A stretch of DNA of 64,000 nt from Stagnihabitans tardus. Lineage in GTDB: Bacteria; Pseudomonadota; Alphaproteobacteria; Rhodobacterales; Rhodobacteraceae. The notes beneath the pieces are model-generated. The model saw nothing but the letters and a program-made list of their open reading frames with translations. It did no database searches and was not told the origin of the DNA. A program made the translations under genes and the position numbers. Positions 24,794 through 34,231 of the stretch are shown in pieces (within the stretch, counting starts at the first letter, position 1; each line of letters begins with the position of its first letter). Where the stretch lies: positions 62,001 to 126,000 of the forward strand of contig NZ_JAABNR010000011.1 of NCBI RefSeq assembly GCF_009925085.1, given 5' to 3'.

Positions 24794-26476
24794 ATGTGCG
24801 CTAAAGCTACTATGGAAGACTTCGAAGCCCTCTTGAAGGAAAGCTTCGAGATTGACACCCCCGAAGAGGGCACGGTTGTCAAAGGCCGGGTCATCGCGAT
24901 CGAAGCGGGCCAGGCCATCATCGATGTCGGCTACAAGATGGAAGGCCGCATCGATCTGAAAGAATTCGCAAATCCCGGCGAAGCCACGCCTTCGATCAAG
25001 GTGGGCGATGAAGTCGAGGTCTATCTCGACCGCGTCGAGAATGCCAAGGGCGAAGCCCAAATCTCGCGCGAGAAGGCTCGCCGCGAAGAAGCCTGGGACC
25101 GCCTGGAAAAGGCCTATGCCTCCGAGACCCGCGTCGACGGCGCGATCTTCGGCCGCGTCAAGGGCGGCTTCACGGTCGACCTGGGCGGCGCTGTTGCCTT
25201 CCTTCCCGGCAGCCAAGTCGATGTCCGCCCGGTGCGTGACGCTGGCCCGCTGATGGGCATGAAGCAGCCCTTCCAGATCCTGAAGATGGACCGTCGTCGC
25301 GGCAACATCGTTGTCTCGCGCCGTGCGATCCTCGAAGAATCCCGTGCCGAGCAGCGCGCCGAAGTCATCGGCAACCTGCACGAAGGCCAGACTGTCGACG
25401 GCGTCGTCAAGAACATCACCGAATACGGTGCTTTCGTTGACCTCGGCGGCGTCGATGGCCTGCTGCACGTGACCGACATGGCTTGGCGTCGCGTCAACCA
25501 CCCGTCGGAGATCCTGGCGATCGGCGAGACCGTGAAGGTCCAGGTCATCAAGATCAACAAGGAGACGCACCGCATCTCCCTGGGCATGAAGCAGCTCCAG
25601 TCCGATCCGTGGGATGCCGTCGAAAAGGCCTATCCGCTGGGTTCGGTCCACAAGGGCCGCGTCACCAACATCACCGATTACGGCGCCTTCGTGGAGCTGG
25701 AAGCCGGTGTCGAGGGCCTGGTTCACGTCTCGGAAATGTCCTGGACCAAGAAGAACGTGCACCCCGGCAAGATCGTTTCGACCTCTCAGGAAGTCGAAGT
25801 CATGGTGCTGGAGATCGACTCGTCCAAGCGTCGCGTCTCGCTCGGCCTCAAGCAGACCCAGCGCAATCCGTGGGAAGTCTTCGTCGAAACCCATCCCGTG
25901 GGCTCCGCCATCGAAGGCGAAGTCAAGAACATCACCGAATTCGGTCTGTTCGTGGGTCTGGATGGCGACATCGACGGCATGGTTCACCTCTCCGACCTGT
26001 CCTGGGACAAGCGCGGCGAAGAGGCCATCCAGGAATACCGCAAGGGTGACATGGTCAAGGCCGTCGTCACCGAAGTGGACGTCGAGAAGGAGCGCATCTC
26101 GCTCTCCGTCAAGGCCCTGGGCGATGACACCTTCACCGATGCCGTGGGCGATGTGAAGCGCGGCTCGATCATCACGGTTGCCGTCTCGGCCATCGAAGAG
26201 GGCGGCATCGAGGTGGAATACAACGGCGCCAAGTCGTTCATCCGCCGCTCGGACCTGGCCCGCGACCGTGGCGATCAGCGCCCCGAGCGCTTCCAGGTCG
26301 GCGACAAGATCGACGTCCGCGTCACCGCGATCGACTCCAAGACCCGCAAGCTGGGCCTGTCGATCAAGGCGCGCGAGATCGCCGAAGAGAAGGAAGCCGT
26401 CGAACAGTATGGCTCGTCCGATTCGGGCGCCTCGCTGGGCGACATCCTCGGCGCGGCCCTGAAGGGCAAGAACTGA
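24794..26476 (+). CDS. rpsA: 30S ribosomal protein S1
   Basis: A 560-residue protein with six S1 (OB-fold) domains, for example 'GTVVKGRVIAIEAGQAIIDV', 'VDGVVKNITEYGAFVDLGGV', 'HKGRVTNITDYGAFVELEAG' and 'IEGEVKNITEFGLFVGLDGD'. It binds mRNA leaders to the small subunit. The size is that of alphaproteobacterial S1. Codon use is strongly biased and less G+C-rich than the neighbours, as expected for a very highly expressed gene. It is followed by a strong terminator. Confidence 0.97.
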   Translation: MCAKATMEDFEALLKESFEIDTPEEGTVVKGRVIAIEAGQAIIDVGYKMEGRIDLKEFANPGEATPSIKVGDEVEVYLDRVENAKGEAQISREKARREEAWDRLEKAYASETRVDGAIFGRVKGGFTVDLGGAVAFLPGSQVDVRPVRDAGPLMGMKQPFQILKMDRRRGNIVVSRRAILEESRAEQRAEVIGNLHEGQTVDGVVKNITEYGAFVDLGGVDGLLHVTDMAWRRVNHPSEILAIGETVKVQVIKINKETHRISLGMKQLQSDPWDAVEKAYPLGSVHKGRVTNITDYGAFVELEAGVEGLVHVSEMSWTKKNVHPGKIVSTSQEVEVMVLEIDSSKRRVSLGLKQTQRNPWEVFVETHPVGSAIEGEVKNITEFGLFVGLDGDIDGMVHLSDLSWDKRGEEAIQEYRKGDMVKAVVTEVDVEKERISLSVKALGDDTFTDAVGDVKRGSIITVAVSAIEEGGIEVEYNGAKSFIRRSDLARDRGDQRPERFQVGDKIDVRVTAIDSKTRKLGLSIKAREIAEEKEAVEQYGSSDSGASLGDILGAALKGKN

Positions 26477-26497
26477 TCCCATCCGGGATACAATCGG

Positions 26498-26526
26498 AAA
26501 GGCCCCGCCCTCAAAGCGGGGCCTTT
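26498..26526 (+). terminator. Intrinsic terminator of rpsA
   Basis: AAAGGCCCCGC / GCGGGGCCTTTT stem with a 7-base loop and a T tract, 22 bases after the rpsA stop. Confidence 0.88.
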
Positions 26527-26662
26527 TCATTCGGGCGGTGGCTTTCCGTTCAAAACCGTTTGTCAGCGGTAAATTCTTCGCTACAGTCCGAGCCGACGAC
26601 AACAACGATGGCGCTATCATGGCCGGCAACAAGGCCAGGGCGACCGCGACGGGGGGTAATTG

Positions 26663-26947
26663 ATGATCCGTTCGGAGCTGATCCAGAAGATCGCTGACGA
26701 AAATCCGCATTTGACGCAGAAGCACGTCGAAAAGATCGTGAACACCGTCTTTGACGAGATCATCGAGGCTTTGGCGCAAGGCAACCGCGTCGAGCTGCGC
26801 GGCTTTGGCGCCTTCTCGGTCAAGGCGCGGGATGCGCGGGTGGGCCGCAATCCCCGCACCGGTGAGGCCGTGCAGGTCGAGGACAAGAAGGTTCCCTTCT
26901 TCAAGACCGGCAAGCTTCTGCGCGACCGTCTGAACGGCAAAGCCTGA
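26663..26947 (+). CDS. ihfB: Integration host factor subunit beta
   Basis: A 94-residue DNA-bending protein: '[20 protein letters not shown]', '[20 protein letters not shown]' and '[20 protein letters not shown]', the last with the intercalating Pro. The ATG at 26663 is preceded by an in-frame TTG that is unlikely to be used; GGGGGG lies 8 bases upstream. It follows rpsA as in many proteobacteria and pairs with IhfA. Confidence 0.95.
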   Translation: MIRSELIQKIADENPHLTQKHVEKIVNTVFDEIIEALAQGNRVELRGFGAFSVKARDARVGRNPRTGEAVQVEDKKVPFFKTGKLLRDRLNGKA

Positions 26948-26995
26948 GCTTGACCTCCGCGCCGGGGCGGGGATAGTGGCGGCAGGGGGTGTCCC

Positions 26996-27349
26996 ATGCG
27001 GCTGTTTCGCTATTTGATCCTGGGGCTTCTGCTCCTTGCTTTCCTCACCGTGGCCCTGGCCAATCGCGGTCCCGTGGGCGTGAGCCTTCTGCCCGAGGAC
27101 CTGGCCATGCTGATCGGCTGGCAGGCGCGGGCCGAGGTGCCCTTGTTCGTCGTCCTGGGCTTTGGTGCGGTGATGGGCGTGGTGATCGGCTTCGTCTGGG
27201 AATGGCTGCGCGAGCACAAGCACCGCAAGGTGGCCCGGGTGCAGACCAAGGCGGTCTCGAAGCTGGAGCGCGAGTTGGCGGCGATGAAGGACCAGACCTC
27301 CTTGCCGCAGGATGACGTCCTGGCCCTGTTGCAAAAGCCGCGCAAATGA
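26996..27349 (+). CDS. LapA-domain (DUF1049) membrane protein
   Basis: A 117-residue protein with two membrane helices ('[20 protein letters not shown]' and '[20 protein letters not shown]') and a cytoplasmic basic, coiled tail. It matches the LapA (YciS) family, whose partner LapB tunes LpxC turnover and lipopolysaccharide assembly. No lapB is visible here. The stop overlaps the trpF start by 4 bases. Confidence 0.85.
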   Translation: MRLFRYLILGLLLLAFLTVALANRGPVGVSLLPEDLAMLIGWQARAEVPLFVVLGFGAVMGVVIGFVWEWLREHKHRKVARVQTKAVSKLERELAAMKDQTSLPQDDVLALLQKPRK

Positions 27350-28020
27350 TCCGCGTCAAGATTTGCGGGCTGAAGACGCTGGCCGATGTGCAGGCTGTCG
27401 CGGCGGCGGGCGCGGCCTATGCCGGGTTCAACTTCTTCCCGAAGTCGCCGCGCTACGTGACGCCCGCGCAGGCGCGGGAGCTGGCGCTGGAGGCCCCGGT
27501 GGGGCTCGCCAAGGTCGCCCTGGTGGTGGATGCAACGGACGACCTTCTGGATACCCTGGTCGAGACCGTGCCGCTGGACATGCTGCAACTCCATGGCCAC
27601 GAGAGCCCGGAGCGCGTGGCCGAGGTGCGGGCGCGCTATGGATTGCCGGTGATGAAGGTGCTGGGCGTGGCGGGGGAAGAGGATCTTGCGCAGATCCTCG
27701 ATCATTCCGTCGTGGCCGATCAGCTTCTGATCGACGCCAAGGCGCCGAAGGGGGCGGTCCTGCCGGGCGGCAACGGGGTCAGTTTCGACTGGCGCCTGAT
27801 TGCCGGACGCCGCTGGCTTCGCCCCTGGATGCTGGCGGGGGGGCTGACGCCGGACAATGTGGCCGAGGCGATCCGGTTGACCGGGGCCTCCCAGGTCGAC
27901 GTGGCCTCGGGGGTGGAGAGCGCCCCGGGCCAGAAGGACGCCCTCCGCATCGCGGCCTTCGTGCGGGCGGCTGCGGAGGCGGCTCCGAAGCCCAAACCCG
28001 CTTTCGTGATGCCCTCTTAA
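27346..28020 (+). CDS. trpF: Phosphoribosylanthranilate isomerase
   Basis: A 224-residue TIM-barrel enzyme of tryptophan synthesis. '[20 protein letters not shown]' holds the catalytic Cys; '[19 protein letters not shown]', '[18 protein letters not shown]', '[18 protein letters not shown]' and '[15 protein letters not shown]' (catalytic Asp and phosphate loop) follow. Its TAA stop lies in TTAA, whose complement is also the stop of the convergent DUF4405 gene. Confidence 0.95.
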   Translation: MIRVKICGLKTLADVQAVAAAGAAYAGFNFFPKSPRYVTPAQARELALEAPVGLAKVALVVDATDDLLDTLVETVPLDMLQLHGHESPERVAEVRARYGLPVMKVLGVAGEEDLAQILDHSVVADQLLIDAKAPKGAVLPGGNGVSFDWRLIAGRRWLRPWMLAGGLTPDNVAEAIRLTGASQVDVASGVESAPGQKDALRIAAFVRAAAEAAPKPKPAFVMPS

Positions 28021-28511
28021 TCCGCCATCAGCACGGCCAGCATCGCATTGGCATCCGTGCCCTTGGCGGCGGCGACCTCGGACAGGGGCTGATCTGGCGC
28101 GGCGAAGACATAGCCCGCCGAGGTCAGCTTCGCCCGGGCCTCCTCGCCCGTCAGACCGATCAGCGGCGCCACGGCGTCGGCCGAATGGGTGAAAGCCTCG
28201 GTGGTGAAGGCAAAGGCGGGCGGGCCGGAGCGGGTCTCGGTTTCCGAGGACAGGAAGAAGGGGACGCAGGCCAGGAGGGACAGGCCCAGGGCCAGGGCCA
28301 TGGGCGCGTGTTTGAAATAGGCCGTCATCGGGCGCCAGTTCTTCCAGATGTGGAAGGCGAAGGGCAGGATCAGCACGAGGGAGAGGATCTCGTGGATCTC
28401 GCGGAAGGCATTGGGCCCGATGTGGACGAAAAGCGCCACCCCGGTGATGAGCGAGATGAGGAAGAACCCGGTGATGAAGGGTGTGGCATAGCGGTTGAAG
28501 AAGCTGATCAT
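28017..28511 (-). CDS. DUF4405 membrane protein
   Basis: A 164-residue protein from the ATG at 28511. Three hydrophobic helices are visible, including '[20 protein letters not shown]' and '[20 protein letters not shown]', with His residues spaced as in small di-heme cytochrome-b-like DUF4405 proteins, and '[20 protein letters not shown]'. A soluble C-terminus may fold as a small acidic domain. The function is not known. It is inserted between trpF and trpB on the opposite strand. Confidence 0.8.
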   Translation of the reverse strand: MISFFNRYATPFITGFFLISLITGVALFVHIGPNAFREIHEILSLVLILPFAFHIWKNWRPMTAYFKHAPMALALGLSLLACVPFFLSSETETRSGPPAFAFTTEAFTHSADAVAPLIGLTGEEARAKLTSAGYVFAAPDQPLSEVAAAKGTDANAMLAVLMAD

Positions 28512-28611
28512 GTCCCGACCTTGAAAACGCCCGGCCTCTGCGAGCCGGTCATCGGTTTCACGTCGGCCCCCCGCGTTTCCGTCGCTGCGGTTGCAAAAAT
28601 GAGCGCCTGCG

Positions 28612-28740
28612 GCGCATTCCTTTGTCTCGCCTCTGGCCTGCGGCCAACCGGCTCGGCGATGCGCTCCGCGCGGGAGATATTTTGGCCAAGTTGAAAGACG
28701 CGCCCCTTTGCTTTCATACTGGCACAAATATCCCGGGGGG
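28612..28740. repeat. Composite intergenic repeat, copy 1
   Basis: TTTGTCTCGCCTCTGG, a GC hairpin and CAACCGGCTCGG lead into GGGAGATATTTTGGCCAAG..TTGAAAG. After a 12-base spacer the near-inverse CTTTCATACTGGCACAAATA..TCCCGGGGGG follows. The two arms could pair over about 27 bases. The same composite occurs at 37424-37556 and 41706-41851. It fills much of the 309-base gap before trpB, which must also hold the trpB promoter. Confidence 0.7.
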
Positions 28741-28820
28741 AGCGCAAGCGGGGGGCAGCGCCCCCCTTTCCTCGGCCTCCCCATGGCGCTAGGTATGGCT
28801 CAAAGCGCTAGGAGGGTGAC

Positions 28821-30053
28821 ATGGCCGAGGACGGGTTGAACAGCTTCATGACGGGGCCGGATGAGCAGGGCCGCTTCGGCATGTTCGGCGGGCGTTTCGT
28901 TTCCGAGACCCTGATGCCGCTGATCCTGGATCTGGAAGAGCGCTACAATTTCGCCAAGACCGATCCCAGCTTCTGGGCCGAGATGGAGGATCTCTGGAAG
29001 CATTACGTGGGCCGCCCCTCGCCCCTCTATTTCGCGCCGCGGCTGACCGAGCACCTCGGCGGCGCCAAGGTCTATATGAAGCGCGACGAGCTGAACCACA
29101 CCGGCGCGCACAAGATCAACAACGTGCTGGGCCAGATCATCCTCGCCCGCCGCATGGGCAAGACGCGGATCATCGCCGAGACGGGGGCGGGGCAGCATGG
29201 GGTGGCGACCGCAACCGTCTGCGCCAAGTTCGGGCTGAAATGCGTGGTCTACATGGGCGCGCATGATGTGGAACGCCAGGCGCCGAACGTCTTCCGCATG
29301 CGGCTTCTGGGGGCCGAGGTCATTCCGGTCACCTCGGGTCGTGGCACGCTGAAGGATGCGATGAACGACGCGCTGCGGGATTGGGTGACCAATGTGCGCG
29401 ACACCTTCTATTGCATCGGCACGGTGGCGGGGCCGCATCCCTATCCGGCCATGGTCCGCGACTTTCAGTCGATCATCGGCAAGGAGGTTCGCTGGCAATT
29501 GGCCGAGCAGGAGGGTGAGGGCCGCCTTCCCGATACGGTGGTCGCGGCCATCGGTGGGGGGTCGAATGCCATGGGGCTGTTCTTCCCCTTCCTCGACGAT
29601 GCTTCGGTGAACATCATCGGCGTCGAGGCCGGCGGCAAGGGCGTGGACGACCGGATGCAGCATTGCGCCAGCCTGACCGGCGGGCGGCCGGGCGTCTTGC
29701 ATGGCAACCGGACCTACCTTTTGCAGGACAATGACGGGCAGATCCTGGAGGGCTTCTCGATCTCGGCGGGCCTCGATTACCCGGGCATCGGGCCCGAGCA
29801 TTCCTGGCTGCATGACATCGGCCGGGCGCAATATGTCTCGATCACCGACAAGGAGGCGCTGGAGGCCTTCCAGCTCTGCTGCCGCCTGGAGGGGATCATC
29901 CCGGCGCTGGAGCCGTCCCATGCCCTGGCCCATGTCATGAAAATTGCGCCGACTTTGCCGAAGGACCACATCATCGTCATGAACATGTGCGGGCGGGGCG
30001 ACAAGGATATCTTCACCGTGGCCAAGCACTTGGGCGTCCAGGTCGCGGTCTGA
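28821..30053 (+). CDS. trpB: Tryptophan synthase beta chain
   Basis: A 410-residue PLP enzyme joining indole and serine. The PLP lysine lies in '[15 protein letters not shown]', with '[20 protein letters not shown]', '[15 protein letters not shown]' (PLP phosphate loop) and '[20 protein letters not shown]'. Normal length. trpA is not within the window. Confidence 0.96.
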   Translation: MAEDGLNSFMTGPDEQGRFGMFGGRFVSETLMPLILDLEERYNFAKTDPSFWAEMEDLWKHYVGRPSPLYFAPRLTEHLGGAKVYMKRDELNHTGAHKINNVLGQIILARRMGKTRIIAETGAGQHGVATATVCAKFGLKCVVYMGAHDVERQAPNVFRMRLLGAEVIPVTSGRGTLKDAMNDALRDWVTNVRDTFYCIGTVAGPHPYPAMVRDFQSIIGKEVRWQLAEQEGEGRLPDTVVAAIGGGSNAMGLFFPFLDDASVNIIGVEAGGKGVDDRMQHCASLTGGRPGVLHGNRTYLLQDNDGQILEGFSISAGLDYPGIGPEHSWLHDIGRAQYVSITDKEALEAFQLCCRLEGIIPALEPSHALAHVMKIAPTLPKDHIIVMNMCGRGDKDIFTVAKHLGVQVAV

Positions 30054-30228
30054 GGCGGGTTTCGGGGCGCTTTAAACCATCGTTTATGAGGCGGGCCGTT
30101 CCAAATGGAGCGGCCCGCAAACGTTCGTGCCATAGTCTTGAGGCATATTGGGGGGCAGGTTTGTCCGGCGGGCCGATTCGCAAAGCGGGTCAGGTTCGAC
30201 AGGCGAGCCAATCGAGAGGTGTAGTGGC

Positions 30229-31338
30229 ATGACTGAGGTAAAGGTGAGCGGCCGGGCTTTGATGCTGGCTGTTTCGGTTCTGGCTCTGGCGGCCCTGGCC
30301 CCGGCCGTTCGGGCGCAGGACGTGTCCGCGGCTGACGGGCAGGACGCGGGCGAAACCCAGGCCTCCGAGACCGGAGGCGCGGTGACTGACGTCACGGAAG
30401 AGGCGTCGGGTGCTGAAGGAGCGGATGCTGCCGGGGGCGAGTCCGAGGTCGATGATCCGGTGAGCCAGGCGGATGAGGGGCAAGACCCCGGCGCCTCGGA
30501 CGCGGGGACGGGCGAAGAAGATGGCGGCTTGGGTGAGGCCGGCGCTGGGGATGAGGGCTCCGACAACTCGGGCGGGGAACCGGTGGACGAGACGGGCTCC
30601 TGGACGGATTCGGGCGAATGGACCACCGATGTTCAGATCGATGTGGTCGATCCCCTGCCCTTCGAATGCCCCGACTGCGAAGTCTACATCGCCATCGAGT
30701 GGCTCCCGGTCGTGCCGGAACTGGTCGTCGACGAGACCTATGTCGAGGAAGAGGGCATCGGTGGTGAAGAGGTGATCGTCGACGAAGAAGTCATCGTTGA
30801 CGAGGAGGTTACCGGTGGCGAAGAGGCCATTGGTGGCGAAGAGGCCATCGTCGAAGAAGAGGTCATCATCGACGAGGAAATCTTCGTCGACGAGGGCGAC
30901 CTTGGCGAGGGCGGCGAGGACCTGGGCAACCCTGATCCCGAGACCGAAACCCCGATCGACCCGGGCACCGAGACCGATGGCGACCTGGGCGCCGCGCCCG
31001 GCGAAGACTGCGCCGATTGCGAGACCCTGATCACCATCGACCCGATCGAGCTTTACTACCCGCTGCCCGATGGGGAATGGAACTGGGTCGAATATGGCCT
31101 TCCGGATTGGGTCAAGCGGGGCGACCTCGTCGCGCTTCCTGCCGATGTCATGGACGGGCCGGTGATGACCATGACCGGTGCCGAGACGCTTGCCGACCTT
31201 GGCGCCGAGACGGCTGCCGTGGTGGAGCCCGTGGAGGCGCCGGTCGTGGCGCAAAACGCGGAAAGCTCGACCTCGGACCAGCCGGAGCTGCTCTGCACCG
31301 GGGTCGTGCCGGCCAAGGGCTGCCTGCCGTTGAACTGA
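30229..31338 (+). CDS. Secreted acidic low-complexity protein with three Cys pairs
   Basis: A 369-residue product from the ATG at 30229. A signal peptide ends 'LALAALAPAVRAQD'. The mature protein is extremely acidic. It has two similar units, 'FECPDCEVYIAIEWLP' and 'GEDCADCETLITIDPIELYY', flanking a Glu/Val/Ile-rich repeat tract (about residues 175-235, units like 'GGEEVIVDEE' and 'GGEEAIVEEE'). The C-terminus has 'LLCTGVVPAKGCLP'. No family recognised; a metal- or surface-binding envelope protein is possible. It is followed by a strong terminator and then the 31430 and LuxR-type genes. Confidence 0.75.
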   Translation: MTEVKVSGRALMLAVSVLALAALAPAVRAQDVSAADGQDAGETQASETGGAVTDVTEEASGAEGADAAGGESEVDDPVSQADEGQDPGASDAGTGEEDGGLGEAGAGDEGSDNSGGEPVDETGSWTDSGEWTTDVQIDVVDPLPFECPDCEVYIAIEWLPVVPELVVDETYVEEEGIGGEEVIVDEEVIVDEEVTGGEEAIGGEEAIVEEEVIIDEEIFVDEGDLGEGGEDLGNPDPETETPIDPGTETDGDLGAAPGEDCADCETLITIDPIELYYPLPDGEWNWVEYGLPDWVKRGDLVALPADVMDGPVMTMTGAETLADLGAETAAVVEPVEAPVVAQNAESSTSDQPELLCTGVVPAKGCLPLN

Positions 31339-31353
31339 GGTCGATCTGACCAA

Positions 31354-31384
31354 GCCCCGGGCCGGGCCCTGTCCGGCCCGGGGC
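31354..31384 (+). terminator. GC-rich terminator hairpin after the acidic protein gene
   Basis: CCCCGGGCCGG / CCGGCCCGGGG stem with a 7-base loop, 16 bases after the stop. Only a weak CTTG follows. Confidence 0.6.
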
Positions 31385-31429
31385 CTTGCGCGCGACGCGG
31401 GGCCCCGCGTCACGACTGAGGAGCCTGCC

Positions 31430-31879
31430 ATGACCCGACGCGGTCCGACCCTTGCCCTTGTTCTCTTTTGCCTCGCCGCGCCTGTCCATGCCCAGGGCAA
31501 CCCGGTCGAGGAAGGCCTCGTCGCCAGCCTCCGCGCCCAGGGCTATGACGTGCTTGAGCACGGATATACCTGGCTGGGGCGGTTGCGCATCGTGGCGCAG
31601 AACGACACGTTGCGCCGCGAGCTGGTGGTCAATCCCGGCACCGGAGAGGTGCTGCGCGACTATGCCGAAAGGCTGGACCTGCCCAAGCCCGGCGGCACAC
31701 CGTCGCAGAGCGTGGCCTCGGCGGGGGGGACGACGACGACCCGGACGACAGATGGCGGGACGGTGCCGGGCGTGGCGGCCAGCTCGGTCGCGACGGTGCC
31801 CGGGCTGACGGTCAGCGGGGCGGCCAGCGGCACCGTGGGGACCCTGGTGCTGGAGCCGGCCGTGGAGAGCCAGCCTTGA
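31430..31879 (+). CDS. Secreted PepSY-like hypothetical protein
   Basis: A 149-residue product with a clear signal peptide ('LALVLFCLAAPVHAQG'). The next 70 residues ('LVASLRAQGYDVLEHGYTWL', 'RLRIVAQNDTLRRELVVNPG', 'TGEVLRDYAER') look like a single PepSY-type alpha-beta repeat. The C-terminal third is a Thr/Ser/Gly-rich linker. A GAGGAG ribosome site sets the start. It ends 22 bases before the LuxR-type regulator gene, so the two are probably co-transcribed. Confidence 0.75.
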   Translation: MTRRGPTLALVLFCLAAPVHAQGNPVEEGLVASLRAQGYDVLEHGYTWLGRLRIVAQNDTLRRELVVNPGTGEVLRDYAERLDLPKPGGTPSQSVASAGGTTTTRTTDGGTVPGVAASSVATVPGLTVSGAASGTVGTLVLEPAVESQP

Positions 31880-31901
31880 TGCGACGGGAGGGCTTGGCAT
31901 C

Positions 31902-32459
31902 GTGACCCGCGCCGGGGCCTATGTGCTTTTGCTGGTGGTTCAGACGCTCTGCGCGCTGTTCTTCGCCGCCGATATCCTCTTGTCGGTTGTCGGCATCTAT
32001 CCCAAGCCGCTGTCCTGGACCACGCGCGAGCTGATGGAGATCGGCGCGCTGATCGGGCTTTTCCTGGGCCTGGCCTCGGGGTCGATGCTGGTCTGGCGCG
32101 GGTTTTCCGACCTCCGCCGGGCCGAGGCGCGGCTGGAGAAAGCCTCGGGCGCCTTCATCGACCTTCTGAACTCGCGCTTCCTGCAATGGGGGCTGACGGC
32201 GGCGGAGCGGGATGTGGCGGTCTTTGCCATCAAGGGCTTGACGGTGCCCGAGATCGCCAAGCTGCGCGAGACCTCGGAAGGCACGGTCAAGGCCCAGACG
32301 GCGGCGATTTACCGCAAGGCGGGGGTCAGCGGGCGGCCGCAATTGTTGTCGCTGTTCATCGAGGACATGATGGGGGCCGAGGGCCAGGACCCCGGTGCGG
32401 CGCTCGCGCGGCTGGTGTCGGACGAGGCCATGGCGCGGCCTTCACGCGCGGCGCGCTAG
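31902..32459 (+). CDS. Membrane-anchored LuxR-type HTH regulator
   Basis: A 185-residue protein with a GTG start after GGGAGG. Two N-terminal membrane helices ('AGAYVLLLVVQTLCALFFAA' and 'ELMEIGALIGLFLGLASGSM') are joined by a short coil to a C-terminal LuxR-type helix-turn-helix: 'LTAAERDVAVFAIKGLTVPE' and 'TSEGTVKAQTAAIYRKAGVS'. There is no receiver or ligand domain, so it is a one-component membrane-tethered regulator. The secreted protein encoded just upstream could be its periplasmic partner (inference). Confidence 0.85.
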   Translation: MTRAGAYVLLLVVQTLCALFFAADILLSVVGIYPKPLSWTTRELMEIGALIGLFLGLASGSMLVWRGFSDLRRAEARLEKASGAFIDLLNSRFLQWGLTAAERDVAVFAIKGLTVPEIAKLRETSEGTVKAQTAAIYRKAGVSGRPQLLSLFIEDMMGAEGQDPGAALARLVSDEAMARPSRAAR

Positions 32460-32482
32460 GGGGCGGATTCCCCCGGGCGCGG

Positions 32483-32794
32483 TCAGCTTTGCGTCAGGAT
32501 GACCAGGGCGCCGATGGCGGCGAGGGCGGCGCCGATTAGGTCGCGCGCCGTGGGAGTCGCGCCCTCGACCGCCCAAAGCCAGATCAGCGAGGCCGCGATA
32601 TAGACCCCGCCATAGGCTGCATAGCTGCGCCCCGCATGGGAGGGCGGGGTAAGGGCCAGAAGGAAGGCAAAGGCGGCAAGGGCTGCCGCGCCCGGGATCA
32701 GCCAAAGCGCCGATGCCCCGCGCCACCAGGACCAGACGGCGAAACAACCTGCGATCTCGGCCAGGGCGGCCAGGGCGTAGAGGGGGAGGGTCAT
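32483..32794 (-). CDS. ynfA: YnfA/UPF0060 family small membrane protein
   Basis: A 103-residue protein with four membrane helices: '[20 protein letters not shown]', '[20 protein letters not shown]', '[20 protein letters not shown]' and '[18 protein letters not shown]', the UPF0060 pattern related to small multidrug transporters. Its start overlaps the upstream gene by 4 bases. A truncated second copy of its first 36 codons lies at 33339-33521. Confidence 0.9.
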   Translation of the reverse strand: MTLPLYALAALAEIAGCFAVWSWWRGASALWLIPGAAALAAFAFLLALTPPSHAGRSYAAYGGVYIAASLIWLWAVEGATPTARDLIGAALAAIGALVILTQS

Positions 32795-33354
32795 GGGGTG
32801 GCCTTGGGGCGGTGGGCTTCGATGGTGGCCTGCACGTCTATTGGTGGAAGCCGGAATCGCCTGCAATTCAACCACAGCGATGCGCTTCGCGGATTCAGCG
32901 CGGATATGAGACGCCATTTGTACCGCGCGAGCCGGGGAAGGGCGCGGATGCGCTTTTGAAGCCCCTTGATCTTGATGTACAGAAAGACCACTTGGGTCGA
33001 TACCTTGGTCTCGTAGGCTTCCAGCGATGTCGCTCCGATTGCCGACCAGGGGATCAATCCTAGACGCCAGAACCAGAGCCCCTCCTCGCGAACCTCGAGG
33101 AAGACCGGAGCGAAGATCAAGGCCCGCGCGGACCACATGAGCATCCAAAGGCACCCAAGAACCAACACAGGGGCAATCAGGAACAGGGTAGGGGCCCCCT
33201 TGACGTGAAAAATCAGGGTCCAACCATGGGTCGCCAGGACGTGATAATACCAAAGGGGCACCAGTCCCACGGCGCCCGCAATCCCGGTGGCGAGCGCTGC
33301 GAACTTGCGGTTCTCGCGGAAGCTGATCGGCAGATCGCTCAGCGGTCCCTCCAT
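32791..33354 (-). CDS. Two-helix membrane protein of unknown function (paralog B)
   Basis: A 187-residue product starting '[20 protein letters not shown]'. Two membrane helices (about residues 22-45 and 55-85) are followed by a PH-like soluble domain containing '[20 protein letters not shown]'. It ends '[11 protein letters not shown]'. It resembles the STM3941-type small membrane proteins. The paralog at 33674-34231 shares the start 'MEGPLSD', the middle 'GLIPWADIG' and the end 'SIEAHRPQAEP'. Together with the ynfA fragment this shows an old tandem duplication. Confidence 0.75.
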   Translation of the reverse strand: MEGPLSDLPISFRENRKFAALATGIAGAVGLVPLWYYHVLATHGWTLIFHVKGAPTLFLIAPVLVLGCLWMLMWSARALIFAPVFLEVREEGLWFWRLGLIPWSAIGATSLEAYETKVSTQVVFLYIKIKGLQKRIRALPRLARYKWRLISALNPRSASLWLNCRRFRLPPIDVQATIEAHRPKATP

Positions 33355-33521
33355 CGGTTGGCAATCGGATGGCGCCAGTCCTGCCGGGGCCCGCTGTCCC
33401 GACGGGGCGAGGTCAAGGCTGCGGCGCCCGGGATCAGCCAAAGCGCCGAGGCCCCGCGCCACCAGGACCAGAGGGCGGAGCAGCCTGCGATCTCGGCCAG
33501 GGCGCAGAGGGGGAGGGTCAT
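33339..33521 (-). pseudogene. Truncated ynfA copy fused to a duplicated nadE tail
   Basis: Sixty codons: '[20 protein letters not shown]' through '[11 protein letters not shown]' repeats the first 36 residues of YnfA. The frame then runs into '[13 protein letters not shown]', a copy of the last residues of NadE ('[12 protein letters not shown]'). The junction marks the seam of a tandem duplication of the nadE-tail/membrane-protein/ynfA-5' unit. It lacks helices 3 and 4, so it cannot be a working UPF0060 protein. Confidence 0.75.
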
Positions 33522-33673
33522 GGGGCGGTGGGCGAGGCTTTGCGCACTTGGCCTGCGCCTTGGTGCTGCGCTCGGGGCTGGAACGGGGCCCGGGCGGATG
33601 AAAGGGACACCGGCGTGCTCTGCTCTGGCTTGACGCTGTGCGCCCCGAGACGCGGTTCGATCGGGGGAGGGGA

Positions 33674-34231
33674 TCATGGCTCTGCCTGCGGCCGATGGGC
33701 TTCGATGGAGGCGGCAATCTCTTTCAGGGGGCGGGCGAAAACCCCTTGGTCAAGAATGGCGCGAGAGCTGTTGCCACTCGTGCGCCAGTAAGCCACGAGG
33801 CGTGACCAGAGACCGGCCTCGGCCGCTGATGGGATGGGTCGGGCCTTGGCCTCGATTGCGATTTGCCAGCGACGCCAGAGGAAGGCGCCCCCTTTGGCAG
33901 GCAGGATTTCGACTTTGCCGATGTCGGCCCATGGGATGAGTCCCCTGACCGCGAACCTGAGCCCATCGCTTCGGACCTCCAATTGGACGGAATTGATGAA
34001 AGCCTTGTAAAAGAAAAGCGGAACCACGACGGCGACGATGCCCACCCCGAGCCAGGCGGCGAGAAGAAGCGGGCCGGGATGGACGATTCCGGCATGGGCT
34101 CGGGGGGGGCCATAGACCTCGTTCCAGACCCAATGCTCCACATAGACGATCACGCCGACCCTGACCATGAGCCAGAACCAGGACGAGCGGAAGGAGGCAT
34201 GGATGACAGGGTCGCTCAGCGGTCCCTCCAC
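33674..34231 (-). CDS. Two-helix membrane protein of unknown function (paralog A)
   Basis: A 185-residue product beginning 'MEGPLSDPVIHASFRSSWFW'. It has two membrane helices (about residues 18-35 and 50-75), a soluble PH-like domain with 'VRSDGLRFAVRGLIPWADIG', and the end 'IAASIEAHRPQAEP'. Its start lies inside the nadE 3' end (16-base overlap). Diverged paralog of the gene at 32791. The role is not known. Confidence 0.75.
   Translation of the reverse strand: MEGPLSDPVIHASFRSSWFWLMVRVGVIVYVEHWVWNEVYGPPRAHAGIVHPGPLLLAAWLGVGIVAVVVPLFFYKAFINSVQLEVRSDGLRFAVRGLIPWADIGKVEILPAKGGAFLWRRWQIAIEAKARPIPSAAEAGLWSRLVAYWRTSGNSSRAILDQGVFARPLKEIAASIEAHRPQAEP

Noticed and set aside
24521-27334. Open minus-strand frame of 937 codons opposite rpsA and ihfB
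   Set aside because: Antisense shadow of two highly expressed genes, with no ribosome site or recognisable motif.
30760-30900. Short tandem repeats (GAAGAGG/GTCATC type) as a possible satellite or CRISPR
   Set aside because: They encode the acidic GGEEVIVDEE tract of the secreted protein and vary as codons do.
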